DNA from: Flavobacterium sp. UBA6135
Lineage (GTDB): Bacteria > Bacteroidota > Bacteroidia > Flavobacteriales > Flavobacteriaceae
Assembly (NCBI RefSeq): GCF_002428305.1
Contig: NZ_DIVJ01000019.1
Location: 1 to 50,459 of the forward strand
Reading direction: 5' to 3'
Length of the DNA: 50,459 nt
The notes beneath the pieces were generated by a model. That model was given only the letters and a program-made list of their open reading frames with translations, was not told the DNA's origin and did no database searches. Below are positions 17,773 to 27,503 of the stretch, one piece after another; within the stretch, counting starts at the first letter, position 1, and every line of letters begins with the position of its first letter. Both the position numbers and the translations under genes were made by a program.

Positions 17773-20700
17773 TTGAAAAAGGTTACTCATAATCGAATAC
17801 ATTTTGTAAAAAGAATCATACTGCTTTTGTTGGTTTTTTGTTCTGGTTTTATTGGTTTTTCTCAGGTTGATGAAGACACGCAAACCCCACAGGATTCAAC
17901 AGGTTTTTCTGTTGGAAAAATTTTGTTAAACAATCCAAACAGTATCCTGGCTGCTTATACTTATGACCCTATCACTGATCGCTATATTTACAACAATTCT
18001 ATTGGTGAATATAACATTACCTATCCTTTAATTTTGACCCCAAAAGAATATCATGATTTGGTTCAAAAAGAAGCGATGCGTAATTATTTCAAGCAAAAAT
18101 TAGATGCTATTGAAGGGAAAAAAGCCGGTAGCGAAGCGGCAAAAAAAGATTTACTACCAAGATATTATGTTAACTCCGGTTTTTTTGAAACCATTTTTGG
18201 TAGTAACACCATTGATGTGCAACCGCGAGGTTCCGTTGAAATGGATTTAGGCGTTCGCTATACCAAACAAGATAATCCATCATTTTCACCAAGAAACCGA
18301 ACCAATACTACCTTTGATTTTGATCAAAGAATCAGTATGAGTTTGACGGGTAAAGTAGGAACACGATTAAACGTAAATGCTAACTATGATACGCAATCTA
18401 CCTTTGCTTTTCAAAATTTAATAAAATTAGAATATACTCCTGATGAGGATGCTATTCTTCAAAAGCTGGAAGTTGGTAATGTAAGTATGCCACTTAATAA
18501 TACTTTGATTAGAGGTGCACAAAGTTTGTTTGGAGCAAAAGCCCAATTCCAATTTGGGAAAACAACTATTACCGGTATTTTTTCTGAACAAAAATCGCAA
18601 ACACGTTCCGTAACAGCACAAGGAGGAGGAACGCTTCAGGATTTTGAGCTTTTCGCTTTAGATTATGATGCTGACAGACACTTTTTTCTTTCGCAATATT
18701 TCAGAAGTCGTTATGATGCGTCGTTACGAAATTATCCGTTCATTGATAGTAGAGTTCAAATTACCCGAATTGAAGTTTGGATAACTAATCGTCAAAACCG
18801 CGTTACACCAGGCCAGGAAGGAAATAATTTAAGAAATATTGTGGCTTTACAGGATTTAGGTGAAGCCAGACTTTTAGGTATTCCTGACAATCAAGTTGTT
18901 GGATTGGATCCTGCAGTTGTTTTTAATCCATTGATACAAGCAAATACGCCGTCTAAAAACTCCAATAACTTTTTTGACCCAAGATTAATTGGTGATCCAC
19001 AAGGTTTGTTGCGTCCTGAGATTCGTGAAATTGTAACTACAGATTTTGGTTTTAATTTACCGCCAACAACCGTTAGTGAAGGAAGGGATTATTCCAAGTT
19101 GGAGAATGCCAGAAAATTAACGTCAAATGAATTTACTTATCATCCGCAATTGGGTTATATTTCGTTACAACAACGACTCACCAATGACGAAGTGTTAGCT
19201 GTTGCCTATCAATATACGATAGGTGACGAAGTGTATCAAGTTGGGGAGTTTGGTAATGACGGAGTTGAGTCTACCGTTGTTGATCCTGATGGTGTGCCTT
19301 CAACACAAAGTTTGGTGTTAAAATTATTGAAAAGTAATTTAACTAACGTGAATCAACCGATTTGGAATTTGATGATGAAAAATATCTATCAAATTCAAGG
19401 AGCTTTTCAATTGAGTCAGGATGATTTTAGGTTTAACATTTTATATACCGACCCTTCACCTTTAAATTATATTACTCCGGTTCCGGGAAGCAATTTTCCA
19501 CCAAATCCAACTTTAGGAAATGAAGTAGCAGAAACACCACTTTTGAAAGTGTTTAATGTTGATCGATTGAATTACAACAATGATCCACAAGTAGGAGGAG
19601 ATGGTTTCTTTGACTTTATTCCCGGTTTAACAGTAGATACTCAAAATGGTAGAATTATATTTACAACTGTTGAGCCATTCGGAAGAACCTTATTTAATAA
19701 ATTGATTGACGGAGCACAAGATTATGATGTTCCAAGCACCTATAATACAAATCAAAATAAATATGTGTTTCAAAGCATGTATAGGAGTACACAAGCGGCC
19801 GCTTTACAAGACAGTGATAAGAATAAATTCCAATTAAAAGGACGTTATAAATCTACCGGAGGTGATGGTATTGCAATTGGAGGATTTAATATTCCACAAG
19901 GTTCAGTAGTGGTTACTGCTGGAGGAAGGGTTTTAATTGAAGGAGTAGATTATACCGTCAATTACCAATTGGGAAGAGTACGAATTTTAGACCCATCGTT
20001 ATCAAATACACCTATTGAAGTTTCCGTAGAAAATAATGCCGTTTTTGGTCAACAAACCCGTCGATTTTTTGGGGTTAATGTTGAGCATCAAATTTCCGAA
20101 AACTTCCAAGTTGGGGGTACGTTTCTTCGTATGACCGAGAGACCTTTTACACAAAAATCAACGTTTGGACAGGAGTCGGTTAACAATACTATTTATGGTG
20201 TAAATGCCAATTATTCATCGGAATTACCCTTTTTGACTCGATTAGCAAATAAGCTTCCTTTTGTTGATACTGATGTGCCTTCTATGTTATCACTTCGTGG
20301 AGAAATTGCTTTCTTAAAACCGGATTCGCCAAAAGCAGATAATTTTAATGGAGAAGCGACACTCTATGTTGATGATTTTGAAGGTTCGCAAACCACAATT
20401 GATATGCGTTCTCCTTTTGCTTGGAGTTTAGCGAGTGTGCCTGCAAGAAATGCAGCCAGCACCTACAATTTTTTAGAAAACTCAGAAATTCCTTTGGAAT
20501 ATGGTTTCAAGCGAGCCAAATTATCTTGGTATAGTATTGATCCAATATTTTATACCTCACAACGCCCTTCTGCAATTTCTGATGCTGATTTAGCAACTAA
20601 TAAAACAAGACGTGTATTTATCAATGAATTGTTTCCTGTAACTGATATTGTTCAAGGTCAAACTACTGTAATCAACACGTTAGATTTAACGTATTACCCT

Positions 20701-23700
20701 AGGGAAAGAGGACCCTATAATTTCAATACTGCTGCAAACGGAAGCAATACCTTACCAAATCCGGAGACCAATTTTGGGGGAATTATGCGTGCCATAAATT
20801 CAACCAACTTTGAACAAGGAAACGTTGAATACATTCAGTTTTGGATTTTAGATCCTTATGTTGGAGCAGGAGCAGTTGATATATCAAATCAAGGAAAAAT
20901 ATATTTTAACTTAGGAGAAATCTCTGAAGACGTTTTAAAAGACGGTAGAAAGATGTATGAAAACGGATTGCCAAATGCGGGTTCATCCCAACCCACTATT
21001 CCAACCATTTGGGGTAAGGTTCCTGCATCACAATCGTTGATTTATGCTTTTGATGCTGATGGTGCCAATAGAGCTTCGCAAGATGTAGGATTGGATGGTC
21101 TAACAGATGATGAAGAAGCTTTACAATTTCCTGCTTTTGCAGGCCTTCCCGATCCGGCAGGAGATAATTATCAATTCTACTTAAATTCGCAAGGCAACAT
21201 TATAGAGCGATATAAAAATTATAACGGGGTTCAAGGAAATTCTCCGGTAACGGTTACCGATAATAATAGAGGAAATACCACACTTCCTGATACCGAAGAC
21301 ATCAATCGTGACAATACCATGAATACGATTAATGCCTATTATGAATATAGCATTGATGTAAGACCGGGAATGCAAGTGGGAGAAAATTACATTACAGATA
21401 TTGTTGAAACTACGCCAGTTATACCTGGTCCTGGTAACCAAACAACAGATGCTCGTTGGATTCAATTCAAAATTCCGGTGACCCAACCTGAAAATATTAT
21501 TGGCAACATTTCCGATTTTAGATCCATTCGTTTTATGCGTATGTTTTTAACTGAATTTACAGAGGAAGTTACCATGCGTTTTGGTGTTTTAGAATTAGTA
21601 CGAGGAGAATGGCGACGTTTTGAACGATCATTAGATCCAAATGAAACAACTCAAGTAAACGATGAAGATGATACTGCTTTAGATGTACTTTCTGTAAATA
21701 TTTTAGAAAACAGTAACAGGCAACCGATAAATTATGTGTTGCCTCCCGGGGTTCAACGTGAGCAACTTTACAATCAAAATACAGTTGTAAATCAAAATGA
21801 ACAATCTCTTTCGCTGCGTATTTCTAAAAAAACACCATCAGAACCGGGATTAGGAGGATTAGAGCCGGGTGATGCAAGAGCGGTTTTTAAAAACATTGAA
21901 ATGGATTTCAGACAGTTTAATAAACTGAGAATGTTTTTACATGCTGAAGCCCTGCCAACAGAAGGTAATGATGCCAATGGTTTGAAAGACGATGAAATGA
22001 TTGCTTTTATTCGTTTTGGAAATGACTTTACTGAAAATTTCTATCAAGTTGAAGTACCTTTAAAAGTAACACCTCATTTTAGTGCTTCACCTCAAGATAT
22101 TTGGCCCAAAGAAAATGAAATGGAATTAACCATGGCCTTGTTGACTAAACTGAAAGTTTTAAACATTAACGGAACAGCTCCTGCTCCTGACGCTTTTGGA
22201 ATTAGTTTTGTTGATGAAACAGAGTTAGATCCTTCAATGGCAAATAAAGAAACTGCAAAACTTCGTTTGGGGATAAAAGGAAATCCAAATTTTGGTTTGG
22301 TGAGAACGATTATGATTGGTCTAAAAAATGGTACAACCAATCAAGAAGTGCATTCCATGGAACGAGATATTCGAGGGGAGGTTTGGTTTAATGAACTTCG
22401 TGTGTCAGACATGAATAACCAAGGAGGTATGGCAGCCATTTTGAACATGGATTCTAATATGGCCGATATCGTATCGGTTTCTGCAGTAGGAAGAATGAGC
22501 ACCATTGGATTTGGTTCTTTAGAACAAGGAGCAAATGAGAGAAGTCGTGAAGACATGAAGCAATATGATATTGTAACCAATGTTAACTTTGGAAAATTTT
22601 TGCCTAATAAATGGGGTTTGAATTTCCCTTTCAATTATGCAATTGGCGAACAAATTATTACACCGGAATATGACCCTTTCAATCAAGATATTCGATTGGA
22701 TCAATTATTAAATGTTACCGCTGATGCGGCTGAGAGAGAAAATATAAGAAATAGAGCAATTGATTATACCAAAAGAAAAAGCATTAATTTTATTGGTGTT
22801 AGAAAAGATCGTTCACCAGAACAAAAACCAAGAGTTTACGATGTTGAAAATATAACGCTTTCGCATTCTTTCAATCAAGTTGAACGTCATGATTTTGAAA
22901 TTGAAGATTATATTGATAAGCAAACAAGAACCGGTGTTGACTATGCTTATGCCTTTCAAAATAAACCAATAGAGCCATTGAAAAACAATGCTACTATGAA
23001 AAAATCACAATACTGGAAACTATTGAGTGATTTTAATTTTAATTATTTACCATCGTCTATTAATTTTAGTTCAAATATTTTAAGACAATACAACAGGCAA
23101 CAATTCAGACAAGTAGAGGTAACCGGAATTCCATTGGATGCTTTATACAGAAGAAATTATTTGTTTAATTACCAATATGGATTTAATTTTAATCTAACAA
23201 AATCATTAAAATTAAACTATACTGCTTCAACCAGTAATATTGTTAGAAATTATATGGATGAAGAAAATGTTCCGGACAATACCAATACCATTTGGGATGA
23301 TTATTGGAGTATTGGAACACCAAACCAACACAACCAACAATTAGTTTTAAATTATGAATTGCCATTAAATAAAATACCGTTTTTAAGTTTCTTAAAATCT
23401 AATTATTCCTATACGGGTACTTACAATTGGCAGCGAGCTTCGTTGGCCTTGGCTACTTATGTAGCCGAAGATGGCAACTCCTATAATCTAGGAAACACCA
23501 TTCAAAATTCAGGATCACACAGAATAAATGCGACACTGAATATGGACATGTTTTATAAGTATGTTGGATTGACAAAAGGACCAAAAAAACCGGCTCAAAC
23601 CCCTAGACCTGCTCCTCCTAAACCTGGTGAAAAAATTGTAAGTACCAGACAGCCGGTTCCACAAGAAAGTAATGTATTTTTAGATGGTTTAATAGGATTT

Positions 23701-25029
23701 GCAACCAGTGTAAAAAATATTCAGGCAAATTATACACATAACACAGGGGCAATGCTTCCGGGTTATTTGCCAACAATTGGTTTCTTTGGGTCTTCTCGTC
23801 CTTCTATGGCATTCGTTATGGGAGCACAGGATGAGGTGCGATATGAAGCTGCAAAAAACGGTTGGTTAACCAACTATCCTGATTTCAATCAAAGTTTTAC
23901 GCAAGTAGTTACCAAGCAGCTTAATTTGACAGCCAAAGTTGATTTATTTCCAGATTTTACTATTGATTTGGTTGCAGACAGAAATTATATGGAAAATTTC
24001 TCAGAGCAATATGATGTGATAGATGGAGTTTACAATTCAAGATCTCCATATACTTTCGGTAACTTTTCTATAACTACCTCAATGATTAAAACTTCATTTA
24101 GCCGTAGTGATGAAAATGGTTCTGCACCTTTTGATGAGTTTAGACAAAACAGGTTGCAAATAGCCAACAGATTAGCGGTTCAAAGAGGAATTGATATCTC
24201 TGATCCATCCAATTTAGATTCGGAAGGCTACCCAATTGGCTATGGAAAAAATAATCAAGCTGTTTTGATACCTGCATTTTTATCCGCTTACACAGGCAAA
24301 GATGCTTCTGATGTTTCCTTAAGTCCATTCAGAAATGTACCAATTCCTAATTGGACGGTTAAATATAGTGGTTTGATGCGTTATCAATTTTTTAAAGATA
24401 AATTCAGAAGATTTTCTTTGCAACACGGCTATAGAGCTTCTTATACTATAAACTCTTTCCGATCTAATTTTGAATATGATTTAAATCCTAACACAATAGA
24501 TCCGGTTAGTGGTAATTATTATAACAAGACTTTAATTGGAAATATCAATTTGGTAGAACAATTCAATCCTTTGATTCGAGTAGATATGGAGATGAAGAAT
24601 TCCTTTAAGATATTGGCCGAAATGAAAAAAGACAGAGCTCTTTCTTTAAGTTTTGACAATAATTTATTGACAGAACAAAAAGGAGTTGAATATATTGTTG
24701 GTTTAGGTTATCGAATTAAAGATGTTATTTTTTCATCCACATTAGCCGATAATCCAACAGGTGTAATTAAAAGTGATATCAACATTAGAACCGATTTGTC
24801 TTTTAGAGATAATACAACAATTGTTCGTTATTTAGATTATGATAACAATCAATTAGCAGGCGGACAAAATCTTTGGTCAGCAAAATTAACTGCCGATTAT
24901 TCTTTTAGTAAAGAATTGACTGTAATTTTTTATTATGATCATATGTTTTCTAAAGCGGTAATATCTACTTCATTTCCAATGACTAATATTAGAACCGGAT
25001 TTACTGTTCGATATAATTTTGGAAATTAA
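17773..25029 (+). CDS. sprA: SprA, type IX secretion outer-membrane translocon
   Basis: SprA (Sov in Porphyromonas) is the giant outer-membrane channel through which type IX substrates, including the gliding adhesins, leave the cell. The 2418-residue size is very close to that of the characterised Flavobacterium johnsoniae protein. The chosen start is TTG 17773, 3 bp after ruvA, giving a signal peptide of about 31 residues (basic RIHFVKR, hydrophobic core, GFSQ). A Pro-rich linker (PAQTPRPAPPKPG, near residues 1940-1955) lies in the C-terminal part. The rest is long beta-strand-rich sequence with many YxF/NxN strand ends and finishes in VRYNFGN, as expected for a barrel. No frameshift was seen across 7.2 kb. 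Confidence 0.96.
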   Translation: MKKVTHNRIHFVKRIILLLLVFCSGFIGFSQVDEDTQTPQDSTGFSVGKILLNNPNSILAAYTYDPITDRYIYNNSIGEYNITYPLILTPKEYHDLVQKEAMRNYFKQKLDAIEGKKAGSEAAKKDLLPRYYVNSGFFETIFGSNTIDVQPRGSVEMDLGVRYTKQDNPSFSPRNRTNTTFDFDQRISMSLTGKVGTRLNVNANYDTQSTFAFQNLIKLEYTPDEDAILQKLEVGNVSMPLNNTLIRGAQSLFGAKAQFQFGKTTITGIFSEQKSQTRSVTAQGGGTLQDFELFALDYDADRHFFLSQYFRSRYDASLRNYPFIDSRVQITRIEVWITNRQNRVTPGQEGNNLRNIVALQDLGEARLLGIPDNQVVGLDPAVVFNPLIQANTPSKNSNNFFDPRLIGDPQGLLRPEIREIVTTDFGFNLPPTTVSEGRDYSKLENARKLTSNEFTYHPQLGYISLQQRLTNDEVLAVAYQYTIGDEVYQVGEFGNDGVESTVVDPDGVPSTQSLVLKLLKSNLTNVNQPIWNLMMKNIYQIQGAFQLSQDDFRFNILYTDPSPLNYITPVPGSNFPPNPTLGNEVAETPLLKVFNVDRLNYNNDPQVGGDGFFDFIPGLTVDTQNGRIIFTTVEPFGRTLFNKLIDGAQDYDVPSTYNTNQNKYVFQSMYRSTQAAALQDSDKNKFQLKGRYKSTGGDGIAIGGFNIPQGSVVVTAGGRVLIEGVDYTVNYQLGRVRILDPSLSNTPIEVSVENNAVFGQQTRRFFGVNVEHQISENFQVGGTFLRMTERPFTQKSTFGQESVNNTIYGVNANYSSELPFLTRLANKLPFVDTDVPSMLSLRGEIAFLKPDSPKADNFNGEATLYVDDFEGSQTTIDMRSPFAWSLASVPARNAASTYNFLENSEIPLEYGFKRAKLSWYSIDPIFYTSQRPSAISDADLATNKTRRVFINELFPVTDIVQGQTTVINTLDLTYYPRERGPYNFNTAANGSNTLPNPETNFGGIMRAINSTNFEQGNVEYIQFWILDPYVGAGAVDISNQGKIYFNLGEISEDVLKDGRKMYENGLPNAGSSQPTIPTIWGKVPASQSLIYAFDADGANRASQDVGLDGLTDDEEALQFPAFAGLPDPAGDNYQFYLNSQGNIIERYKNYNGVQGNSPVTVTDNNRGNTTLPDTEDINRDNTMNTINAYYEYSIDVRPGMQVGENYITDIVETTPVIPGPGNQTTDARWIQFKIPVTQPENIIGNISDFRSIRFMRMFLTEFTEEVTMRFGVLELVRGEWRRFERSLDPNETTQVNDEDDTALDVLSVNILENSNRQPINYVLPPGVQREQLYNQNTVVNQNEQSLSLRISKKTPSEPGLGGLEPGDARAVFKNIEMDFRQFNKLRMFLHAEALPTEGNDANGLKDDEMIAFIRFGNDFTENFYQVEVPLKVTPHFSASPQDIWPKENEMELTMALLTKLKVLNINGTAPAPDAFGISFVDETELDPSMANKETAKLRLGIKGNPNFGLVRTIMIGLKNGTTNQEVHSMERDIRGEVWFNELRVSDMNNQGGMAAILNMDSNMADIVSVSAVGRMSTIGFGSLEQGANERSREDMKQYDIVTNVNFGKFLPNKWGLNFPFNYAIGEQIITPEYDPFNQDIRLDQLLNVTADAAERENIRNRAIDYTKRKSINFIGVRKDRSPEQKPRVYDVENITLSHSFNQVERHDFEIEDYIDKQTRTGVDYAYAFQNKPIEPLKNNATMKKSQYWKLLSDFNFNYLPSSINFSSNILRQYNRQQFRQVEVTGIPLDALYRRNYLFNYQYGFNFNLTKSLKLNYTASTSNIVRNYMDEENVPDNTNTIWDDYWSIGTPNQHNQQLVLNYELPLNKIPFLSFLKSNYSYTGTYNWQRASLALATYVAEDGNSYNLGNTIQNSGSHRINATLNMDMFYKYVGLTKGPKKPAQTPRPAPPKPGEKIVSTRQPVPQESNVFLDGLIGFATSVKNIQANYTHNTGAMLPGYLPTIGFFGSSRPSMAFVMGAQDEVRYEAAKNGWLTNYPDFNQSFTQVVTKQLNLTAKVDLFPDFTIDLVADRNYMENFSEQYDVIDGVYNSRSPYTFGNFSITTSMIKTSFSRSDENGSAPFDEFRQNRLQIANRLAVQRGIDISDPSNLDSEGYPIGYGKNNQAVLIPAFLSAYTGKDASDVSLSPFRNVPIPNWTVKYSGLMRYQFFKDKFRRFSLQHGYRASYTINSFRSNFEYDLNPNTIDPVSGNYYNKTLIGNINLVEQFNPLIRVDMEMKNSFKILAEMKKDRALSLSFDNNLLTEQKGVEYIVGLGYRIKDVIFSSTLADNPTGVIKSDINIRTDLSFRDNTTIVRYLDYDNNQLAGGQNLWSAKLTADYSFSKELTVIFYYDHMFSKAVISTSFPMTNIRTGFTVRYNFGN

Positions 25030-25074
25030 GTAGAAATAGTTCAAAAAAGATTTTATAATTAAGCGACTAAAAAT

Positions 25075-25082
25075 TACATTTG
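25075..25082 (+). promoter_or_regulatory. Probable -7 box of gcvH
   Basis: TACATTTG matches TAnnTTTG and lies 17 nt before the gcvH ATG, giving a short leader. No TTG at -33 spacing. Confidence 0.5.
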
Positions 25083-25099
25083 CTAAAACAAATTAAGAT

Positions 25100-25480
25100 A
25101 TGAATATACCAGCTGATTTAAAGTACACCAAAGACCATGAATGGATTAAAATTGATGGTGATATAGCTACTGTTGGAATTACTGATTTTGCTCAAAAAGA
25201 ACTTGGAGACATTGTTTATGTTGAAGTAGAAACGCTAGACCAAACATTAGATAGAGATGAAGTTTTCGGTACGGTTGAAGCCGTTAAAACAGTGTCAGAT
25301 TTATTTTTACCTGTTTCAGGAGAAATTATTGCTTTTAATGAACTTTTGGAAGCAGATCCAGAGAAAGTAAACAATGATCCCTATGGTGATGGATGGATGA
25401 TTCAAATGCGAATTTCGAATCCTTCTGAAGTGGCAGATTTATTAGATAGTGATTCCTATAAAGAATTAATTGGATTATAA
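25100..25480 (+). CDS. gcvH: Glycine cleavage system H protein
   Basis: GcvH is the lipoyl carrier that shuttles the aminomethyl group between the P, T and L proteins of glycine cleavage. The 126-residue length is typical. The lipoyl lysine is K63 in GTVEAVKTVSD, placed in the usual hairpin turn, and the N-terminal TKDHEWIK and NDDPYGDGWM-like C-terminal segment (here NNDPYGDGWM) are family hallmarks. No other gcv genes are near, which is common in Bacteroidota. The next gene overlaps its last 11 bases. Confidence 0.96.
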   Translation: MNIPADLKYTKDHEWIKIDGDIATVGITDFAQKELGDIVYVEVETLDQTLDRDEVFGTVEAVKTVSDLFLPVSGEIIAFNELLEADPEKVNNDPYGDGWMIQMRISNPSEVADLLDSDSYKELIGL

Positions 25481-25850
25481 ACAAAAGATATTTCAAGTCG
25501 TTTTTATACTCTGGATTATTGCTATTACTTTATTAAGTTTAGTAGAAACAGATAAATTACCTAGTTTTGAGGTGAAAAATTCAGATAAATTTGGGCACTT
25601 TGTTTTTTACTTTTTGCTTACTTTTTTTTTGTTTTTAGCCTTGCCTAAACAAAGATTAAGTTTAAGGTTTAAGCTTTTGTTTAGTTTTTCATTTTCAGTT
25701 ATTTATGGCATAATAATTGAGGTGTTACAAGGGGTTGTAACTGCCAAAAGACAACCTGAAATATTGGATGTTTTTGCCAATACTTTAGGAAGCTTATTAG
25801 CTGTACTAGTTATTTGTTTTTTGCTCCCTAGGGTTAAATTTTTAAAATAA
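25470..25850 (+). CDS. VanZ-family membrane protein
   Basis: This is a 126-residue membrane protein with about four hydrophobic helices. The pattern SDKFGHFVFYFLLTFFL, followed later by IIIEVLQG and a C-terminal DVFANTLGSLLAVL, is that of the VanZ-like family. The family is named after a glycopeptide-resistance gene, but most members, including stand-alone ones like this, have no proven function. There is no ATG in the first part of the frame; the likely start is TTG 25470, overlapping gcvH by 11 bp, which suggests translational coupling with gcvH. The start is less certain than the family call. Confidence 0.85.
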   Translation: MDYKQKIFQVVFILWIIAITLLSLVETDKLPSFEVKNSDKFGHFVFYFLLTFFLFLALPKQRLSLRFKLLFSFSFSVIYGIIIEVLQGVVTAKRQPEILDVFANTLGSLLAVLVICFLLPRVKFLK

Positions 25851-25902
25851 TTTCGATTGTTTTCGATAAATACATATATTAGCATCTCAAAAATTATAAA
25901 TA

Positions 25903-26619
25903 ATGGAACCAAAAAAGAATCCTAATGTTGATCCCCGAAGAAATAGTTTCCTCTATTTCAGTTTAGGTTTAATGGCTATGGTAGTTTTATCCTATGTTGC
26001 TATTGAATTAAAAACGTATGAAAAAGATTTGTCTGGATTGACAAAAAAAGTGGATGATAGTTTTTTAGACGAAGAAGTACCAATGACGCAACAATTAAAT
26101 GTTCCGCCACCGCCACCGCCACCGCCACCGCCTGCACCTGAAATTATTAAGATTGTTGAAGACAAAAAAGACATTAAAGAAACAATCATAGAATCTACAG
26201 AAACCAACCAACGTGAAGAAGTTGTTAAAGTAGAAACTGTAAAAGTGATTGAAGAAGAACCTGAAGTAGACGTTCCTTTTGCAATTATCGAAGATGTTCC
26301 AATTTTCCCTGGTTGTGAAAATGTACCAAAAGATAAAAGAAGAGATTGTTTTAATGAAAAGATTAATCAGCACATTAAAAAGAATTTCCAATACCCTGAA
26401 GCAGCAATGGATGCAGGGCAACAAGGAAGAGTATTCGTAAACTTTGTTATTGAAAAAGATGGTTCTATTACCATTGCTAATTTAAGAGGCCCTTATCCTG
26501 TCCTTGAAAAAGAAGCAGCAAGAATTATCAACAAAATTCCTAAGTTGACGCCGGGTAAACAAAGAGGTAAAGCAGTACGTGTTCCTTTTAGTATTCCTAT
26601 TACTTTTAAATTAGATTAA
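25903..26619 (+). CDS. TonB-like energy transducer, Cys-containing
   Basis: This 238-residue TonB-type protein has an N-terminal cytoplasmic stretch, one membrane segment (about residues 15-33), a periplasmic linker with ten consecutive prolines (about residues 68-77), a Glu/Lys/Val-rich stretch, and a C-terminal TonB domain (about 125-238). TonB proteins transmit proton-motive force from an ExbB/ExbD motor to outer-membrane receptors; no exbB/exbD is nearby. The C-terminal domain holds two cysteines, C138 and C149, in PGCENVPKDKRRDCFNEK. The same spacing recurs in the next TonB gene and in the RemB-like protein. NFQYPEAAMDAGQQGRV is the usual TonB_C core. A terminator follows at 26636. Confidence 0.93.
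   Translation: MEPKKNPNVDPRRNSFLYFSLGLMAMVVLSYVAIELKTYEKDLSGLTKKVDDSFLDEEVPMTQQLNVPPPPPPPPPPAPEIIKIVEDKKDIKETIIESTETNQREEVVKVETVKVIEEEPEVDVPFAIIEDVPIFPGCENVPKDKRRDCFNEKINQHIKKNFQYPEAAMDAGQQGRVFVNFVIEKDGSITIANLRGPYPVLEKEAARIINKIPKLTPGKQRGKAVRVPFSIPITFKLD
26104..26133 (+). repeat. CCGCCA hexanucleotide repeat encoding ten prolines
   Basis: Four copies of CCGCCA followed by CCGCCT make an uninterrupted Pro10 run in the TonB linker. Changes in copy number would add or remove two prolines without breaking the frame, so the linker length could vary between strains. Confidence 0.85.
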
Positions 26620-26635
26620 TTTTATTTCGACATAT

Positions 26636-26666
26636 AAAAAGCTACGCAATTGCGTAGCTTTTTTTT
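26636..26666 (+). terminator. Intrinsic terminator with GCAATTGC core
   Basis: A perfect 12-bp stem (AAAAAGCTACGC/GCGTAGCTTTTT) with an AATT loop and a following T run. It belongs to the same hairpin type as those at 27468 and 33529. It separates the two TonB genes. Confidence 0.93.
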
Positions 26667-26713
26667 GGCATGTATTTTGGTTTCAAGTTACTATAACCTT
26701 AAAACCACAAACC

Positions 26714-27448
26714 ATGAATGCAAATGACCAAAAAAGAATTGAAAATAGTTCACTCTATTTTCAAGTAGGATTAACATTAAGTTTGATAGTAGCTTATCTG
26801 TTTATTGAGATTGAATTTCAAACCATTAATGAAAATAACGTGATTAGAAATAAAGAAGTTGATATTACAGAGGTGTACAATCAAAAGTTTATCGTTGAAA
26901 AACTGAAGGTAATAGAGCCAATTGTAGAAAAAAGTAAGCCAAAATTTGTAAACAAAGTAAAGCCTGTTGAACAAACCAAACCTGATGAAAAAGAGCCTAT
27001 AGAGACAACAATGCCAGCAGCTGAACCTACAACTGATAAACCTGCAGAACCTGTTGAAAGTGTTCCATTGCCAATACCAACAAAGCCTGATGTTTTTGAA
27101 AGAGGAGTGGTAGAAGAATCACCTACTTTCATGATTTGTGCTAAGTTAAAAGGAATTGAACGAGATAAGTGTTTTAACGAGCAATTAAAAAAATTTCTTT
27201 TAAGTAATTTGAATTATCCAGCTAAAGCTTTAGATAGAGGTATTGAAGGTAGCATTGCGGTTCAATTTGTCATAGATAAAAACGGGGCTATAACCAATGT
27301 TAAAACTATAAATACCAGTAATAAAGATCTTGAGAAAGAGGCTTTGCGAGTGGTGTCTAAACTTCCAAAAATGGCACCGGGAAAGCAAGGAAATGAAACA
27401 GTAAATGTGAGATATACCATTCCTATTTCTTTTAAAATACCCAATTAA
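26714..27448 (+). CDS. Second TonB-like energy transducer, Cys-containing
   Basis: This 244-residue paralogue of the upstream TonB gene was probably produced by tandem duplication: one membrane segment (about residues 15-33), a linker rich in Pro, Glu, Thr and Lys rather than a pure Pro run (KPVEQTKPDEKEP and further), and a C-terminal TonB domain (about 130-244). The paired cysteines are C142 and C153 (CAKLKGIERDKCFNEQ), with the same ten-residue gap and the same CFNE context as the upstream copy. LNYPAKALDRGIEGSI is the TonB_C core. The two genes have diverged well beyond recent-copy similarity in the linker. It has its own upstream terminator, so it is probably transcribed separately. Confidence 0.92.
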   Translation: MNANDQKRIENSSLYFQVGLTLSLIVAYLFIEIEFQTINENNVIRNKEVDITEVYNQKFIVEKLKVIEPIVEKSKPKFVNKVKPVEQTKPDEKEPIETTMPAAEPTTDKPAEPVESVPLPIPTKPDVFERGVVEESPTFMICAKLKGIERDKCFNEQLKKFLLSNLNYPAKALDRGIEGSIAVQFVIDKNGAITNVKTINTSNKDLEKEALRVVSKLPKMAPGKQGNETVNVRYTIPISFKIPN

Positions 27449-27467
27449 TAAATATTATTCAGAAACT

Positions 27468-27492
27468 ACCATGCAATGCGTGGTTTTTTTTT
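27468..27492 (+). terminator. Intrinsic terminator with GCAATGC core
   Basis: A 7-bp stem ACCATGC/GCGTGGT (one T-G wobble) with an AAT loop is followed by nine Ts. The deoC-continuous frame that begins at 27471 starts inside this hairpin. Confidence 0.88.
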
Positions 27493-27503
27493 ATTTTTAT
27501 ACC

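Noticed and set aside
22341..22704. Antisense frames opposite sprA
   Set aside because: Products have no recognisable pattern and no promoter box; the sense strand is a continuous barrel protein.
25470..25850. Glycopeptide resistance gene (by VanZ name)
   Set aside because: Stand-alone VanZ-like proteins are widespread in Bacteroidota; no vanH/A/X genes are present.
27471..27503. Upstream ATG start for deoC
   Set aside because: The ATG is part of a terminator stem; the encoded extension is a run of aromatic residues from the T tract.
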